Shown: positions 48,407-62,017, counted from the first letter of the stretch. The stretch: DNA of 64,000 bases from Erigeron canadensis (GCF_010389155.1 NC_057766.1:38697516-38761515); one strand, 5' to 3'. Translations and numbers: made by a program. Notes: generated by a model not told the origin, from the sequence alone.

Positions 48407-49423
48407 TTAATCCAGTTGTTTAATTAAAGCAAGTTGATTAATTAGTTGTGTAATATGCAAAGCTTTTCATTTATATTTTTTTTCTATTTACATGCACTAT
48501 ATGATGAAACATAGAGTGTGCTTTCAAATATTGTTATTTTCAGGTTTTGTTGGTCTTAATTAAATCTACAATACTGATCATGTTTGCTCTTATATTTCAT
48601 CAAATAAGATATTCAATTTTTCTTTCCTTTATTTACAATCATACGAAGCATTTGAATATCTTTAATCTACCTAAACTTACAAACCAAGCCAAAAATTTTA
48701 TCAAAAAAAAAAAAACATCTTTAAATAGTTACTATTGATGAAACTTTAACATCTATAATAAATCATTAGTTAGTGGATAAATCATTAGTTTAGAACCATT
48801 CATCAATAAATGGATTGTACATGAAAGGAGTGTGAGTATTAAAAGACTTTGATTTCTAATCTTGCTTTGAGTAAAATATCTAGGAGAATGGAGATAACGA
48901 TTTTTTCAGAATGAGTTTACTCTAACATTAAAACTAAGTATATGAAGAGACATGTCATTGAATCTAAATTTGTCATTAAAAAAAATTATAAAGTAAAAAA
49001 ATTAAAAGTAAATGCCATTGTTGATAGACAAATAATCAACAAAGAGATATGGTATCATATATTCTTTATAATAAGGTAAACAATCACATTATATAAGATA
49101 ATTTAATTACACATCTAAACTGTGTATGATCATGGGAAAATGTAAAACATTACATCTAACTTGGGTGGAAATATATTATTTAAGGGGTAAATAGTTGTGG
49201 GAGAATCCTTTAAGTCCAAGAGTCCCTTAGCTAAGTCAAAGGGACAAAATGTGGCAAAATGTTTATATTTTCACCATGATATCAAACAAAATTGACAATC
49301 TTATCCCTGAGAAGGATATATATATGATTGGCATATAATTCACACCCAATATTAATGCAGACAGAAATATAAATATCTCTATATAAATGTGAGTGTGTAT
49401 GGTTAAGAAAGACAGTAAGTAAG
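48407..49423. other. Spacer between the tandem phytoglobins
   Basis: 3' UTR of copy 1 and promoter of copy 2. A block at 49220-49249 matches the copy 1 promoter. TCTATATAAA at 49378-49387 is a likely TATA box, unusually close (about 37 bp) to the start codon. Confidence 0.5.
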
Positions 49424-51209
<1,786 letters not shown>

Positions 51210-51945
51210 CCTTGATTCATATGCTAGCTATATACGTTTTTACATGATAAACGGGTATATGTAACAAATAAGGCTATGTTGTTGGGACGTTGAATTAATC
51301 ATCTTTAAGTTCAAAAATAGGCAACTTCAATTCAATTCAGACCCAGTTTAGGATATCCCTGTTTAAAGCCCAAATAACCCATTAAGTTATTTTGAGTCTT
51401 GAACCACTTTATCTGCATCCACATTTGTCATTTGTGAGAGTACAAGAACACACTATCCTCATCAAAACCACGTTATGATGGCGGCATTGGGCCTATCAGT
51501 GTGATGGCTGGCTTGATGTATCTTGCACGAAGGAAACCATATATAGTGGGTTATGTACTTCAGTACTTGTGTGTTTTTTTCTTTCTATACTAAATTGGTA
51601 AATTTAATTTAAGTGTGATTGGGGCCGCTTTTGAAGGTGTGTGTACTAGACTACTAGCTGAGCCGTTAAATAGAGCCTCGTTTGGTTAAGTGGCCCAAGT
51701 TTTGGATTATCTGTTGTGCTAAAGAGGAACTTTTTTAATTTATTTTCATTTTTTACCCATAACCTTATTAGTTAAACAAAAAGCATTATTTTTCCCAAAA
51801 ATTTGGTTTTTGCTATACATGTATGGTAGATATAAACAAAATTATACCTACCATTTATATAAGAAAAAACGCAACAAATAGTAAATATAACAAAAAAAAT
51901 TGGTGTGATCAATAACTTTTACATGATATAAAAGTTTCATGGTTA
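51210..51945. other. 3' UTR of phytoglobin copy 2 and spacer
   Basis: No gene or clear repeat is recognised. Confidence 0.45.
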
Positions 51946-52281
51946 AAGGGGAAGGGAGTGGTGGAGTGTTGGCATGCGGGTTGGCCTAGCCCTCCCAGGC
52001 ACACCACCGTCATTAAAGAGGGTTCCGAGAGGGTTAGGGTTGGGAGGGCTTTTAACAAGTTGCGGGTTGAAGGATTGTAGCCGTTGGGAGCATGTGAATG
52101 AGGATGGACTACTTTGACTAGCCTTTAATCTTGTTTAAAAAAAATAAATTTGAAAGGGTTGAGAAAATGATGAATGCCATAAAAAATGGTTGGGAGGGTT
52201 GAAAAAGAAAAATGAGTTGAAGAGATGCAATTTATGAGATTTAAGAGGGTTGAGATTTTGAGCTTCATGACTCCTTTCCCG
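51946..52281. mobile_element. Tourist/Harbinger-like MITE
   Basis: Imperfect inverted ends (AAGGGGAAGGGAGTGGTGGAG against the complement of CATGACTCCTTTCCCG) flanked by the trinucleotide TTA on each side (52043... not used: left TTA 51943-51945, right TTA 52282-52284). A TTA duplication and G-rich ends fit the PIF/Harbinger superfamily. The interior is GGTTGGGAGGGTTGAG-rich. The terminal match is only about two-thirds, so the call is moderate. Confidence 0.45.
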
Positions 52282-52836
52282 TTAAGACTTAAGAGTTAAG
52301 ACCCTAATTTGATTACATCTCATGGACTTGGAAATCTACGAGACGAGTGCTGTGATCCACTTATGGAAAGCCGTTAATCGTTACCAAATTCCATCATCTT
52401 CTATTCTTCGTCCGTTAGCCATAATATCACACGATTAAAACTCTCATATTGGCCCTGGGAGTTGCCAAAGAGTCATCCGCTTCATTTTTTAGTATCCATG
52501 TTTGTTTGGGAAAAAATATTATGCATCTATTCATCTAATTATATTACGAGACAAAGTATTCACGCGTTGCAGCGGTGAGATGGTGGTGGTAATAGGTCAT
52601 AGAGTACGATAGGTCATAGAAGGTGATAGGTCATAGAGTGTGATAGTCAAATGTCTTAGTCGTCGTACGGGCTCCGCCCTCGGATTTAAAAATTCGTCGT
52701 AAGTATATCGAATGACATCTCTAATGAAAGAACATGGAATTTTAAGAACACCCATATAATTTTTATAAGTTAGATGTATGGTTTTGAGATAAAAAATTTT
52801 GAATGAATTATAGAAATAAAATGATTTATGGAAGAC

Positions 52837-52970
52837 TATTAGATCAAGCGTTATATTTAACATAACTAGAGGGTAGTCAATTGTAATATCCTAGTACTAT
52901 ATATATATGGCTGTAATGTTATGCCTTTTCAGTAATATATCATTATTATCATCTTATATGTGGTCTTATA
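52837..52970 (+). repeat. 5' LTR of the copia element (134 bp)
   Basis: Runs TATTAGATCAAGCG ... GTGGTCTTATA and is preceded by the target duplication AAGAC (52832-52836). The ends are TA..TA instead of the usual TG..CA. It differs from the 3' LTR by four substitutions and one single-base indel. Confidence 0.93.
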
Positions 52971-52988
52971 TGGCATCAGAGCCAATGG
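52971..52988 (+). other. Primer-binding site of the copia element
   Basis: TGGCATCAGAGC lies directly after the 5' LTR, complementary to the 3' end of initiator methionine tRNA apart from one base (the standard site is TGGTATCAGAGC). Confidence 0.85.
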
Positions 52989-53082
52989 CGGCCTATAACC
53001 CTAACAGCCACTAACCTGTTCATCAGTGCTGCACAAGCAGCCTCCTTTTTTTTTCCTTTTTTTTTATCAGCCTCAAATCAAC

Positions 53083-56000
53083 ATGGCGCTAATTGCTGCT
53101 TTCAACACCAATGAAAAACATTCCCATAACTCTCACAAATTCCCTTTCACACTAAACCCTAAAAATTATGGGTTTTGGAAATCTATGATAGAACCTTTTT
53201 GTTACCAATCATCTTTTCGGGTATGTCGATGGAACAATCCCCTGTCCATCAAAAACAATCTCATCAACCGCATCAGGATCTGACCCCCCCAACCACAACA
53301 ACCACAAAAGACAACCCCAACTATCCCATCTGGATTGCTAATGACGCACACGTTAGAATGATATCATATCTACCATCTCATAATCATCCTTTCAGCATGT
53401 GCAGGGAACGACTCTCGAGATCTATGGCTTGCTTTAGCACAGGCCTATGCACCAAGCAACTCATCCCGAGAATATGTTGAAGACCCAACTTTAAGGATCC
53501 AGATGAAGAGTGATGAAACCCGATTGACTACCTTAGTCGTGCCCAAGGATATGCGAATGATCTAGCGAATATCGGGGAACCATTCAAAGACAAAGATCTT
53601 GTCATGCTTGTTATCTTAGGCCTTAGAGATGAGTACACCAATTTAAAGTCGGGTCTTCTCACTCGTCAACCACCTGTACAGTTCAATGAGTTAAATGGGC
53701 TTCTTAATAATTATGACTTCATGGTCAATAAAACTGCCTCTGCCCATATTGGTTCATCGGCTTCTCAAGCTTTTGTTGCAACCACAAGCGATTCAGTTTC
53801 GTGCTCTACCTCTCTTCAACAGCTCCCGCTAGCCACTCTATAGCAGCTTGCTTCTCAACATGGACTGCAACTCAGCCCCCTTACCTCTAATAGCTCTCAA
53901 CCTCAAGCTTTTTATGCTGCTCGTCCATCTTCTAACAATCGTGGCAATCGAGGTGGGCGTGGAAATTTTCGTAACAGCAATAACAGAGGTTACGACAGAG
54001 GTTATGACAATGGGGGCACTCGTACTAACCGATTCTCTTGGGCCTCAACTCAGAATACAGTGTTTGGACATTGCAACAGGTGCGGGATAGATCATATTCC
54101 TTCACAATGTCGGAATCAGAAGCCTACACAAACCAGACATCAGGCCAACTATGCAAATTATGCCAATCTTTCAGAAGCTGGCTCATCAACAGGTACAACT
54201 TGGTTTGCTGATACAACGTGTAACAGCCATGTAGCTCCGGACTTAGCAAGCCTTGATCAGTCTGAAGCTTATTATGGTAACGATGCTCTTCATGTTGGCG
54301 ACGGTAACCCTATACCTATTCGTTATATTGGCTCTTCTAAAATTATCTCACCAAATAAGCCTTTCAATCTTTCTAATATACTTCATGTACCCGAGATCAA
54401 AAAGAACCTTTTGTCTGTCCAACGTTTTTGCTTCGACAATGATGTTTTCTTTGAATTTCACACTTTCTTTTTTGTTGTGAAGGACGAACGTACAGGTAAC
54501 ACACTACTCACGGGTCCAAGTGACAATGGACTCTATTCCATTCGTCTTCCACAACTCAAATCTCTCCAAAAGGTTGCATTTACCGCTACCCGAGCATCTT
54601 CCACCATCTGGCATCAACGCTTAGGGCACCCGCATCATCGTGTTTTTAGTTCCATTGTTTCCAATTTTTCTTTACCTGTTACTACAAATATAGTTTCCTC
54701 TTTATGTACTTCATGTCAATTGGGAAAATCTTCCAAACTTTCATTTTATGAATCTACTTTTCACAGTAAATACATTTTGGACTTAATTTATTGTGATGTT
54801 TGGGGACCGGCACCGACTCGTTCATTTGACGGTCATCAATTTTTTATGTTATGTGTTGATCATTACTCGCGATATATGTGGATATATCCTTTAGCTAAAA
54901 AATCTGATGTCTACAGTACATTTAAAAACTTTGTCACCATGGTAGAACGTCAATTCTCCACAAAAGTAAAGAGTGTCCAAACTGATTGGGGAGGTGAGTT
55001 TCGGAACCTAACTCCATTTTTTACTTCTCTTGGAATAATTCATCGCCGGTCATGACGACATACGAGTGAACAAAATGGTGTTGTCGAGCGTCGACATCGT
55101 CATGTTGTTGAAACTGGACTTGCCTTACTTGCTCAGTCCAATCTTCCACAACGATTTTGGTATTTCGCCTTTGAAATGGCAGTTTATCTTATCAATCGTT
55201 TGCCCTCTCGTGTCTCTTTGAACAAAACCCCATTTGAATATGTATTTCAAAGACGTCCTGATTATCACTTTCTTTGTGTCTTTGGATGCCAATGTTTCCC
55301 CCATCTTCGTCCTTATAATCGACACAAAATGGATTTTCGATCCACTCCATGTGTCTTTCTTGGTTATAGTCCACTTCATCATGGTTATCGTTGTTTGGAC
55401 TTGGCCAATGAACGAGTCTACATTGCTCGACATGTTAGGTTCAATGAAAAGTTATTTCCATTCCAGACACCTACTCCAAACCAAACAAGTGCACCAACCG
55501 AGCCTTATATTTCCTCCTTTCCATCCTCGTTTCCAACATCAGATAGTTACACCGATTCTGCTACATCCTCTATTTCTTCCTATAATACTCTGTCACCTGT
55601 TCCAATATCTATTCAGTCAACACTCCCTCATTCATTATCATGCCCAACATCTCCAACTTCTGTTCAATTAACACCATCTCCTGCTCAATCAATTACACCT
55701 ACTAGCCAGTCAGATTCTTCATCTCCGCCCACTTCCATCACTTCCCGATCTTCCCCGCCACCACCAATTCGCTCTCGGCCAGCCAACTTACGCCCTAATC
55801 CTAAAGCTAAAGCTATTTTTGATCCATCAGCTAATCAAGCTTTCGTTTCTCCTACCTCACCAATCGAACCCGTTTCCTTTACCGTTGCTAACAAAATTCC
55901 TGAGTGGCGTCAAGCCATGTCAGAGGAGTTCGATGCACTTACTAAGAACAACACCTGGTCATTAGTACCTTATGTTAATGACACTAATATTATTGATTGC

Positions 56001-57440
56001 AAGGGTTTATAGGTTAAAGAAGGATTCCAGGGGAAGATCATTCGTTATAAAGCTCGTCTTGTTGCCAAAGGGTTTCGACAAAAACCGGGTGTTGACTATC
56101 ATGAAACTTTTAGCCCGGTTATAAAGTCCACAACCATTCGTGTTGTGTTATCTCTGGCCATCACCAACAAGTGGTCTCTTCGACAACTTGATGTTCAAAA
56201 TGCTTTTTTGCACGGTAATTTACAAGAAAGAGTTTATCTCCGTCAACCACCAGGATTTGTGGATCACTCTCGGCCAAATCATTTGTGTTTGCTACATAAG
56301 TCATTATACGGGATCAAACAAGCCCCAAGGGACTGGTTTCAGCGTTTATCAACCACTCTTCTTCAGCTCGGTTTTCAAGTATCTAAAACAAATCCATCTC
56401 TGTTCATTTTGAAGTCTGGTGGGGTTCTCTTATATGTTCTTGTCTACGTCGATGACATCATAGTCACGGGAAATGACAACAATGCCATCAACAAGATCAT
56501 ATCTCAGCTCAGTTCTTTTTTTGCTGTCAAGGATCTCGGTAAGTTGGATTATTTTCTAGGTGTTGAAGTTGTTCCTCATGGTCAAAATATACTGTTGTCC
56601 CAACGCAAATACATTCTAGAACTTCTTCAGAAATTTGGTCTTTCAGAATGTAAACCCGTTAACTCACCAATGACCACATCCCAGCAGTTAGCTCTTAAGG
56701 ACAGCCCACTTCTTGCTTCTCCTTCACAATACAGACAATTAGTTGGTGCTCTTCAATATGTTACTCTCTCAAGACCTGACATCACATTTTCTGTTAATAA
56801 AGTTTGTCAATATATGCATGCCCCAACTGAGAATCATTGGGTTGCTGTGAAATGGATTATGCGCTACTTAAAGGGCACTTCTGACCATGGTCTCCTCATT
56901 CGTCACGATTCTGGTGCTACCTTGCACGCATTCACCGATGTTCATTGGCAAAATACAATCAAAACCCCACTGGAAGCATATTCAGATGCTGATTAGGCCG
57001 GGTGCCCGGATGATAGGCGTTCCACAGGAGGATTTGCGGTATACTTGGGCTCCAATTTGATTTCCTGGACAGCCCGTAAACAACGAACAGTTTCTCGCTC
57101 TTCAACCAAATCAGAATATAATGCCCTTGCTGATACAGTTTCTGAATTAACCTGGCTGGAAGCTCTTCTTCGTGAGCTTGGTGTTACAAGTAAAAATTCA
57201 CCCACTCTCTGGTGTGATAATCTTGGTGCCACCTATTTATCCGCCAATCCTGTGTTTCATGCAAGGACCAAACACATTGAGGTCGATTTTCACTTTGTGC
57301 GAGAAAAGGTAGCACAAGGAAAGCTCAAGATTCAATTTATTGCCACACATGATCAAATTGCCGATATCTTCACCAAACCTCTTCCATCACAACGTTTTCT
57401 ATTTTTGAAGTCCAAGCTTCAGGTCGTTCCTCGCCCTTAG
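53083..57440 (+). pseudogene. Broken gag-pol polyprotein of the copia element
   Basis: Gag starts at 53083 (MALIAAFN) but changes frame at about 53200-53300 and again near 53510. From about 53530 one frame runs to 57440, interrupted by stops at 53841, 55053, 56010 and 56994. Recognisable parts: zinc knuckle at about 54070; a protease motif with DTTCNSH where DSGA(T)SH is usual, so the catalytic loop looks damaged; integrase with the His/Cys zinc site (HQRLGH, CTSC) and the catalytic Asp/Asp/Glu region (CDVWGP, QTDWGGEF, SEQNGVVERRH); reverse transcriptase with the intact YVDDIIVTG; and RNase H, where the stop at 56994 follows YSDAD in place of a conserved Trp. The stop at 56010 lies in a locally scrambled segment just before [11 protein letters not shown]. 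It is not autonomous today. Confidence 0.93.
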
Positions 57441-57452
57441 CTTGCATGGGAA

Positions 57453-57585
57453 TATTAGATCAAGCGTTATATTTAGCATAACTAGATGGTAGTCAATTGT
57501 AATATCCTAGTACTATATATATATGGCTGTAATGTTATGCCTTTTCAATAATATATCATTATATCATCTTATACGTGGTCTTATA
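57453..57585 (+). repeat. 3' LTR of the copia element (133 bp)
   Basis: Runs TATTAGATCAAGCG ... GTGGTCTTATA and is followed by the target duplication AAGAC at 57586-57590. Confidence 0.93.
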
Positions 57586-57748
57586 AAGACATAGAAAAAT
57601 GAGTGGTTGAGGTTTCAGGAGAAAAAAAAAATGAGTGGTTGATATTTCTTTTAAGAGTATTATGAATAACTGAGAAGGTATTTTTAAGTTTTTACTTATT
57701 TAAAGTTGAAAAAATAAATAGAACAAATACTTTATAATGTAATAGAGA

Positions 57749-58281
57749 TAGAGATAATTTCTCCTAAAGATCCTTTAGACCCGTAGTGGAACCAACTGTA
57801 AAGCCTCTTGATGATTATACACCAAGATTTGTTTGGTTCAACCTTAACCTTAATTTGACTTTGGTTTTTGCCAAAATCCAATCTAAGCCGATCAATTTCT
57901 TTATCATATTGGATTATTATACTCATTTTTGTTTTATCTTTCAAATACCTTTGACTTGTACGCCTTCTGCTTTCTTAAAGTATACGTGATAAAAACGTTT
58001 TCATATCCACCACTTAATCATTATTTTATATTAAGGAAACATTTTCCATAAAACATCAAGCTAATCATGTGTTTAAGCCGTCAAATCGTTCCCAAAGTCT
58101 GTATCTAATTATATCAAAGTCTACGCGTTTTCTATATTACTCCGTATTACTTCTATTATCGTTATCATTATTATCAAATAAATCATAAATGTATAACTTT
58201 TTTCTTAAGTGCAATATTCCCACTACCACATATCACTTATCACTTAAAAATTAGTGTCCTGTGTACTTTCTTTTGATAAGA
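57749..58281. other. AT-rich intergenic DNA
   Basis: No gene is seen. Opposed open frames at 57732-57944 and 57786-57989 overlap each other and lack family features. Confidence 0.4.
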
Positions 58282-58563
58282 ACGAGAGTAAGTACCCGCG
58301 TGTTGTGATAGTGAGCTGGTGATGGTGATAGGTCATAGGAGATAATATGTCATAGAGTGTCATAGCCAAATATTTTAGTCGTACGGGCTCCGACCTTAGA
58401 TTTAAAAATTCGTCGAAAGTATATCGAGTGACATCTCTAATGAAAGAGCATGAAATTTTAAGAACACCCATATAAATTTTATAATTTATCGATGTATGGT
58501 TTTTGAGATAAAAGATTTTGAAAGAATTAGAGGAATAAAATGATTTATGGAGTAGAGATAAAG
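58282..58563 (-). mobile_element. Helitron-like element, copy 7 (5'-truncated)
   Basis: On the minus strand it ends CCGCGTGTTGTG-type hairpin remnant plus GTACTTACTCTCGT and carries ATTTTTAAATCTAAGG, CATGCTCTTTCATTAGAG and AACCATACATCGATAAATT. It stops abruptly after TCCATAAATCATTTTATTCC, without the TCTATACTATAT start. Confidence 0.65.
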
Positions 58564-58595
58564 TTGTAGGCATTGATGTATGGTACATTATATAT

Positions 58596-58702
58596 TATAT
58601 ATATATTGTTGGTAGAACTAAGAAAAAAATAAGTTTATTTTTAATCTTGACCATCTAAATTCATAACCAAATCAATCATAACCCTTGAAATTAAAAGTCA
58701 AA
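58596..58702 (+). repeat. Dispersed repeat, inverted partner of 62018-62132
   Basis: TATATATTGTTGGTAGAACTAAGAAAAAAATAG-type start, then TTAATCTTGACCAT and AAAAGTCAAAC. The reverse complement of 62018-62132 has the same blocks in the same order. Confidence 0.5.
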
Positions 58703-59220
58703 CATATCTAATATAAACATCATATAAACATAGAAATATGCTTTATCATTTTGTAAGCTTTTTATTACTGATTTTCAATAGTAAATTCTTTTGTATATAA
58801 GACATTATTTTTAGTAGTTTCAAATACAATGACATCTCTTCGACGATTTACTAATAGCGTGCAATATATAGTTTGAATAATAATTGTAAAAAAATTTAGT
58901 TTCTTATTAGAAATCTACAATAATAAAAGTATTATGTTAATCACTAACGACTTTAATAACTGATAGACCTATACGATGACATTAGCGGTAATGACGATGT
59001 TGGTGATGGCGGCGCCGAGTAATAACGGAGTCGATGACAACAAGGGTGATGATCGTGGTGAGGTGATTATTAATGTAAGAGAGGGTATCGTATCAATTTT
59101 ATTAAGGGTATATTATATGTATTTTAGGTAAGGTATTTGATCTTTGGATATTCAATCACGGTTCGAGTCTCAATTCGCATTTGTACGAGTGAGTTATTTG
59201 GGGCGGGGGGGGGGGGGGGG
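58703..59220. other. AT-rich DNA with a GAT/GGT-rich tract and a G16 run
   Basis: An imperfect trinucleotide-rich stretch (GATGATCGTGG, GGCGGCGCCG) lies at about 58975-59065. An isolated box B-like GGTTCGAGTC near 59160 precedes 16 G residues at 59205-59220. No gene is seen. Confidence 0.4.
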
Positions 59221-59560
59221 TGAAAATACCTAACTCGAGCCTGACTTGATATTCAAATTACGATAGAAATATCAACCCAAAGTTGCCAATCCATTAACCC
59301 AAACCTAAGCCATCAATCCAGGAAAAATCGACCCGCAAGTTCAATGGGTTGGTGGGTTAATTTCAGTTCAAACAGGTCATATGGGTTGGTGGGTTCGTAG
59401 GTTGACGGATTGATTTCATGTCAAACGGGTTATGAGTTCGTGGGTCATATGGGTTGGTGGATCGACCTATTAAAAAGTTTATATAAGTTTAAAATATTTT
59501 CGGGTGGATGGGTAGACCTGTTAATCAGAAAGGTCAACCGGACAAAAGAATCATTTTGAC
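59221..59560 (+). repeat. Dispersed repeat with reiterated ATGGGTTGGTGGGTT phrases
   Basis: The phrase CATATGGGTTGGTGG(G/A)T recurs at about 59379 and 59447, with related ATGGGTTGGTGGGTTAA at about 59343. The reverse complement of 60893-61080 has the same phrases, so this is a family in opposite orientation on each side of Helitron-like copy 8. Confidence 0.45.
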
Positions 59561-59773
59561 AGGTTAGAGCGTCCAAAATATGCAAAGATAACCAAGTTTT
59601 TTCACGTTGGTTTTGGGTTGGATTGAGTAATGATAGCCTAAATATGTTATTGCCAAAAAATATATATAAGTGCTAAAGTTTATATTAACTTTATGCTCGA
59701 TTTCATACTAAACTTTATCTTTGTATATTACAGGACTTATACTTTTTGCAACATGTGATATAAGTATAAGGTT

Positions 59774-59811
59774 ATTTGTAACCCGGTCACCGACCGGGTA
59801 TTACTCTAGTT
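59774..59811 (+). mobile_element. Helitron 3' end, plus orientation
   Basis: Palindrome CCCGGTCACCGACCGGG followed by TATTACTCTAG and T, the canonical hairpin plus CTAG/T end of plant Helitrons. The matching 5' end is not identified. A second end of the same kind lies at 60113-60150 in the opposite orientation. Confidence 0.7.
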
Positions 59812-59898
59812 ATGTATTATCATATGTACATTGTTGAAATTAAAAATTAAAAGTTGAAACCTTATTTATTTTATAATATAGTATAGATATAGATAAAG
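59812..59898 (-). mobile_element. Helitron 5' end fragment, minus orientation
   Basis: On the minus strand it starts TCTATACTATATTATAAAAT and continues GGTTTCAACTTTTAA and CAACAATGTACATATG, resembling the 5' region of copy 4 at 13660. It ends at the CTAG/T of the neighbouring element. Confidence 0.6.
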
Positions 59899-60112
59899 AT
59901 ATCATACGCAGGTTGTAAGAAGTGGAAGAATGAAACTTAAAAATTTGTATTGTAACTTCGGGTTGTCAAGGGCACTAGCTATGATGTATTCATTCCAGTT
60001 GTATCACGTTGGTATCATAATCGTCTAACATTTACTCATCTCACATAAAAAAGGCCAAAAGTGTTAATGTATAGGTAACATATCATTATTATCATCATCT
60101 TATCATCACCTA

Positions 60113-60150
60113 ACTAGATTAATTACCGGTCGGTGACCGGATTACCAAGT
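60113..60150 (-). mobile_element. Helitron 3' end, minus orientation
   Basis: On the minus strand: CCGGTCACCGACCGG, then TAATTAATCTAG and T. It shares the hairpin of 59774-59811 and so is the same or a sister family. Confidence 0.68.
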
Positions 60151-60446
60151 AATTTAGGGTCCGTTTACTCAAAAATAAGTTTTTTATGAAATTGTTAAAA
60201 TAAACTCTTACATTTTGTACAGTTTTTGATGTAACATATTTAGAATCGGTTTGATATATTTTAAGATTGTCAATACTCGATCTTACTCGAAATTCTGCTT
60301 GGATCTGACCTGAAAAATTGGATTAGGGTTGTAGAATCTCGATCTAGTAACCCGCCAACTTGATTTTTTTGGGTCGGGTTCGAGTTGCTTTTGGGTTAAT
60401 AAGTCAACCCTCCAGCCCAAAAATATTTATATTTAAAGTAATATAA

Positions 60447-60890
60447 TCTATACTATATTATAAAGCAAAGGGTCCATGTCTAAATTTTAAGTTTCAACAT
60501 TTACTTTCCTAAAATGTCCCTCTATTTATTCTATATTTACCTAAAACAACTATAATACCTTTTTTCTCTCCTCAAATCTCAACCAATCATTTCTTTTCTC
60601 TATCCTGCATAAATCATTTTTTCCTCTAATTCATTCAAAATCTTTTATCTCAAAAACCGTACATCGATAAATTATAAAAATTATATGGGTGTTCTTAAAA
60701 TTTCATGCTCTTTCATTAGAGATGTCATTAGAGATGTCATTCGATATACTTTTGACGAATTTTTAAATCTGAGGGTGGAGCCCGTACGGCTAAGGCATTT
60801 GACTATCATACTCTATGACATATCACACTCTATGATCTAACTATCACCCCTACCATCTCACCGCCGCAACGCGCGGGTACTTACTCTCGT
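60447..60890 (+). mobile_element. Helitron-like element, copy 8 (full length, 444 bp)
   Basis: The best complete copy: it starts TCTATACTATATTATAAAGCA after an A and ends CCGCCGCAACGCGCGGG TACTTACTCTCG before a T. All family blocks are in order. It has a small direct repeat AGAGATGTCATT twice at about 60717-60741. It is inserted in an older repeat whose GGGTTGG-type phrases continue on both sides. Confidence 0.75.
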
Positions 60891-60892
60891 GT

Positions 60893-61230
60893 TTGTTAAT
60901 AGGTCAACTCCTCAACTCATTTGATCTGAGAATCCACAACCCATTTGAATTAAAATCAACCCATATGACTTGAGATCAACTCACCAACCCATTTAACGTG
61001 TGAAACCAACAACTCATGTGACCAAAATCAACCGACTAACCATGACCTATCCATATAACTTGAAATCAGCTCACCAACCGATTTTTTTTTTTGGGTTGGT
61101 GGTTGAATATAGGTTGACGGGCAGACAGCTTTGGGCTATGATTTCCAACTCGATTTTGATAACACGTCAGGATTGGGTTGGATACTTGTAACCCGCTAAC
61201 TCGAACCCGTTATATTTATATTATAGTTAT
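60893..61230 (-). repeat. Dispersed repeat, inverted partner of 59221-59560
   Basis: CAACCCATATGACTTGAGATC and related phrases recur with a period near 60 bp (about 60955, 61018, 61048). It matches the reverse complement of 59221-59560 in wording. Confidence 0.45.
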
Positions 61231-62017
61231 AGTTATATTTATTTTAGTTATTGTTTTATATAAAGTATATTTATTCATGCATTAAAGTGTTGAAACATTA
61301 TCGAATGTAAATGAAAAAAATATATTTTGTGCTTCATGTGTGAAGGTGATTATCAGATGTGCGCTCTGAGTATCAAGATGGTATATGGAACCAGAGGGTT
61401 CAATTTTTACCCATGTATCCTTTTTCTTTTAAATATAAAAGTAAATATAAATATATAAAACAAACTACTCTTTTTTCTTTTTTATGTACTGATTTATACG
61501 TCTTCGTCTAATATACCTATAATACTTTTAATGAAATAATTTACAACATATATCATCCAACTCATAAATAAACCACACGAACAATTCTTACATAAATTCA
61601 TTTTACATTCCGAGCCACCACCGTCGCCGCCACCACTATTGTCTTCATCGCTACCACCATCGTCGTCGCATTGCGCGAGCATACATCTAGTTTTAAATAA
61701 TAATAATATAACAATAGAACCTCATATTTCCATATAGCCTAAACGTTTTTTTAGAAAAACTAATAAAAGTAACTTAACTGTTAATTAGAGTAACTTAGTG
61801 TTAATAATGGAAATAAAAATTCGGACTTAAGATGTATAACAATTTATAGTTTTAACAACTTGCCATAATGCCATATTGCCATGTATAATTGCATACATCA
61901 AAAACGTGAAGAGATTATAATTTTTTTGGCAGTTTTTTTTATTATTGATTTGAATTTGAATTTCACAAGTTGTAGTATTTTTAATATATTTGAAGACTTA
62001 CCAAGTTTATAACATGT
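61231..62017. other. AT-rich intergenic DNA
   Basis: No gene is seen. A CCACCGTCGCCGCC-type tract at 61615-61680 produces a low-complexity Gly/Asp open frame on the minus strand that is not credible as a gene. Confidence 0.45.

Larger units (their letters stand above)
52837..57585 (+). mobile_element. Ty1/copia retrotransposon, 4749 bp, structurally complete
   Basis: LTRs at 52837-52970 and 57453-57585 with 5-bp target duplications AAGAC (52832-52836 and 57586-57590). Domains come in copia order: Gag (from 53083), zinc knuckle (CNRCGIDHIPSQC, about 54070), protease, integrase, reverse transcriptase, RNase H. Integrase before reverse transcriptase defines copia. The polypurine tract before the 3' LTR is weak (GGGAA). 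It is not nested inside another copia copy, and no other copia fragments are seen in the window. Confidence 0.95.
52546..57748 (-). mobile_element. Helitron-like element, copy 6, split by the copia insertion
   Basis: The 3' part (52546-52836, minus strand) runs from the decayed hairpin end up to TAAATCATTTTATTTC. The 5' part resumes at 57586 with the CAACCACTCATTTTTC region (seen as GAAAAATGAGTGGTTG on the plus strand) and ends near TCTATTACATTATAAAG at about 57748. The two parts fit together exactly at the copia target site AAGAC, so the copia element inserted into this older copy. Confidence 0.75.

Noticed and set aside
59150..59170. GGTTCGAGTC near a G16 run as a tRNA or SINE
   Set aside because: No box A and no partner copy was found. 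It may be a decayed SINE, but the evidence is too thin.
61494..61682. Gly/Asp-rich minus-strand frame
   Set aside because: Translation of a CCACCGTCG-type trinucleotide tract.
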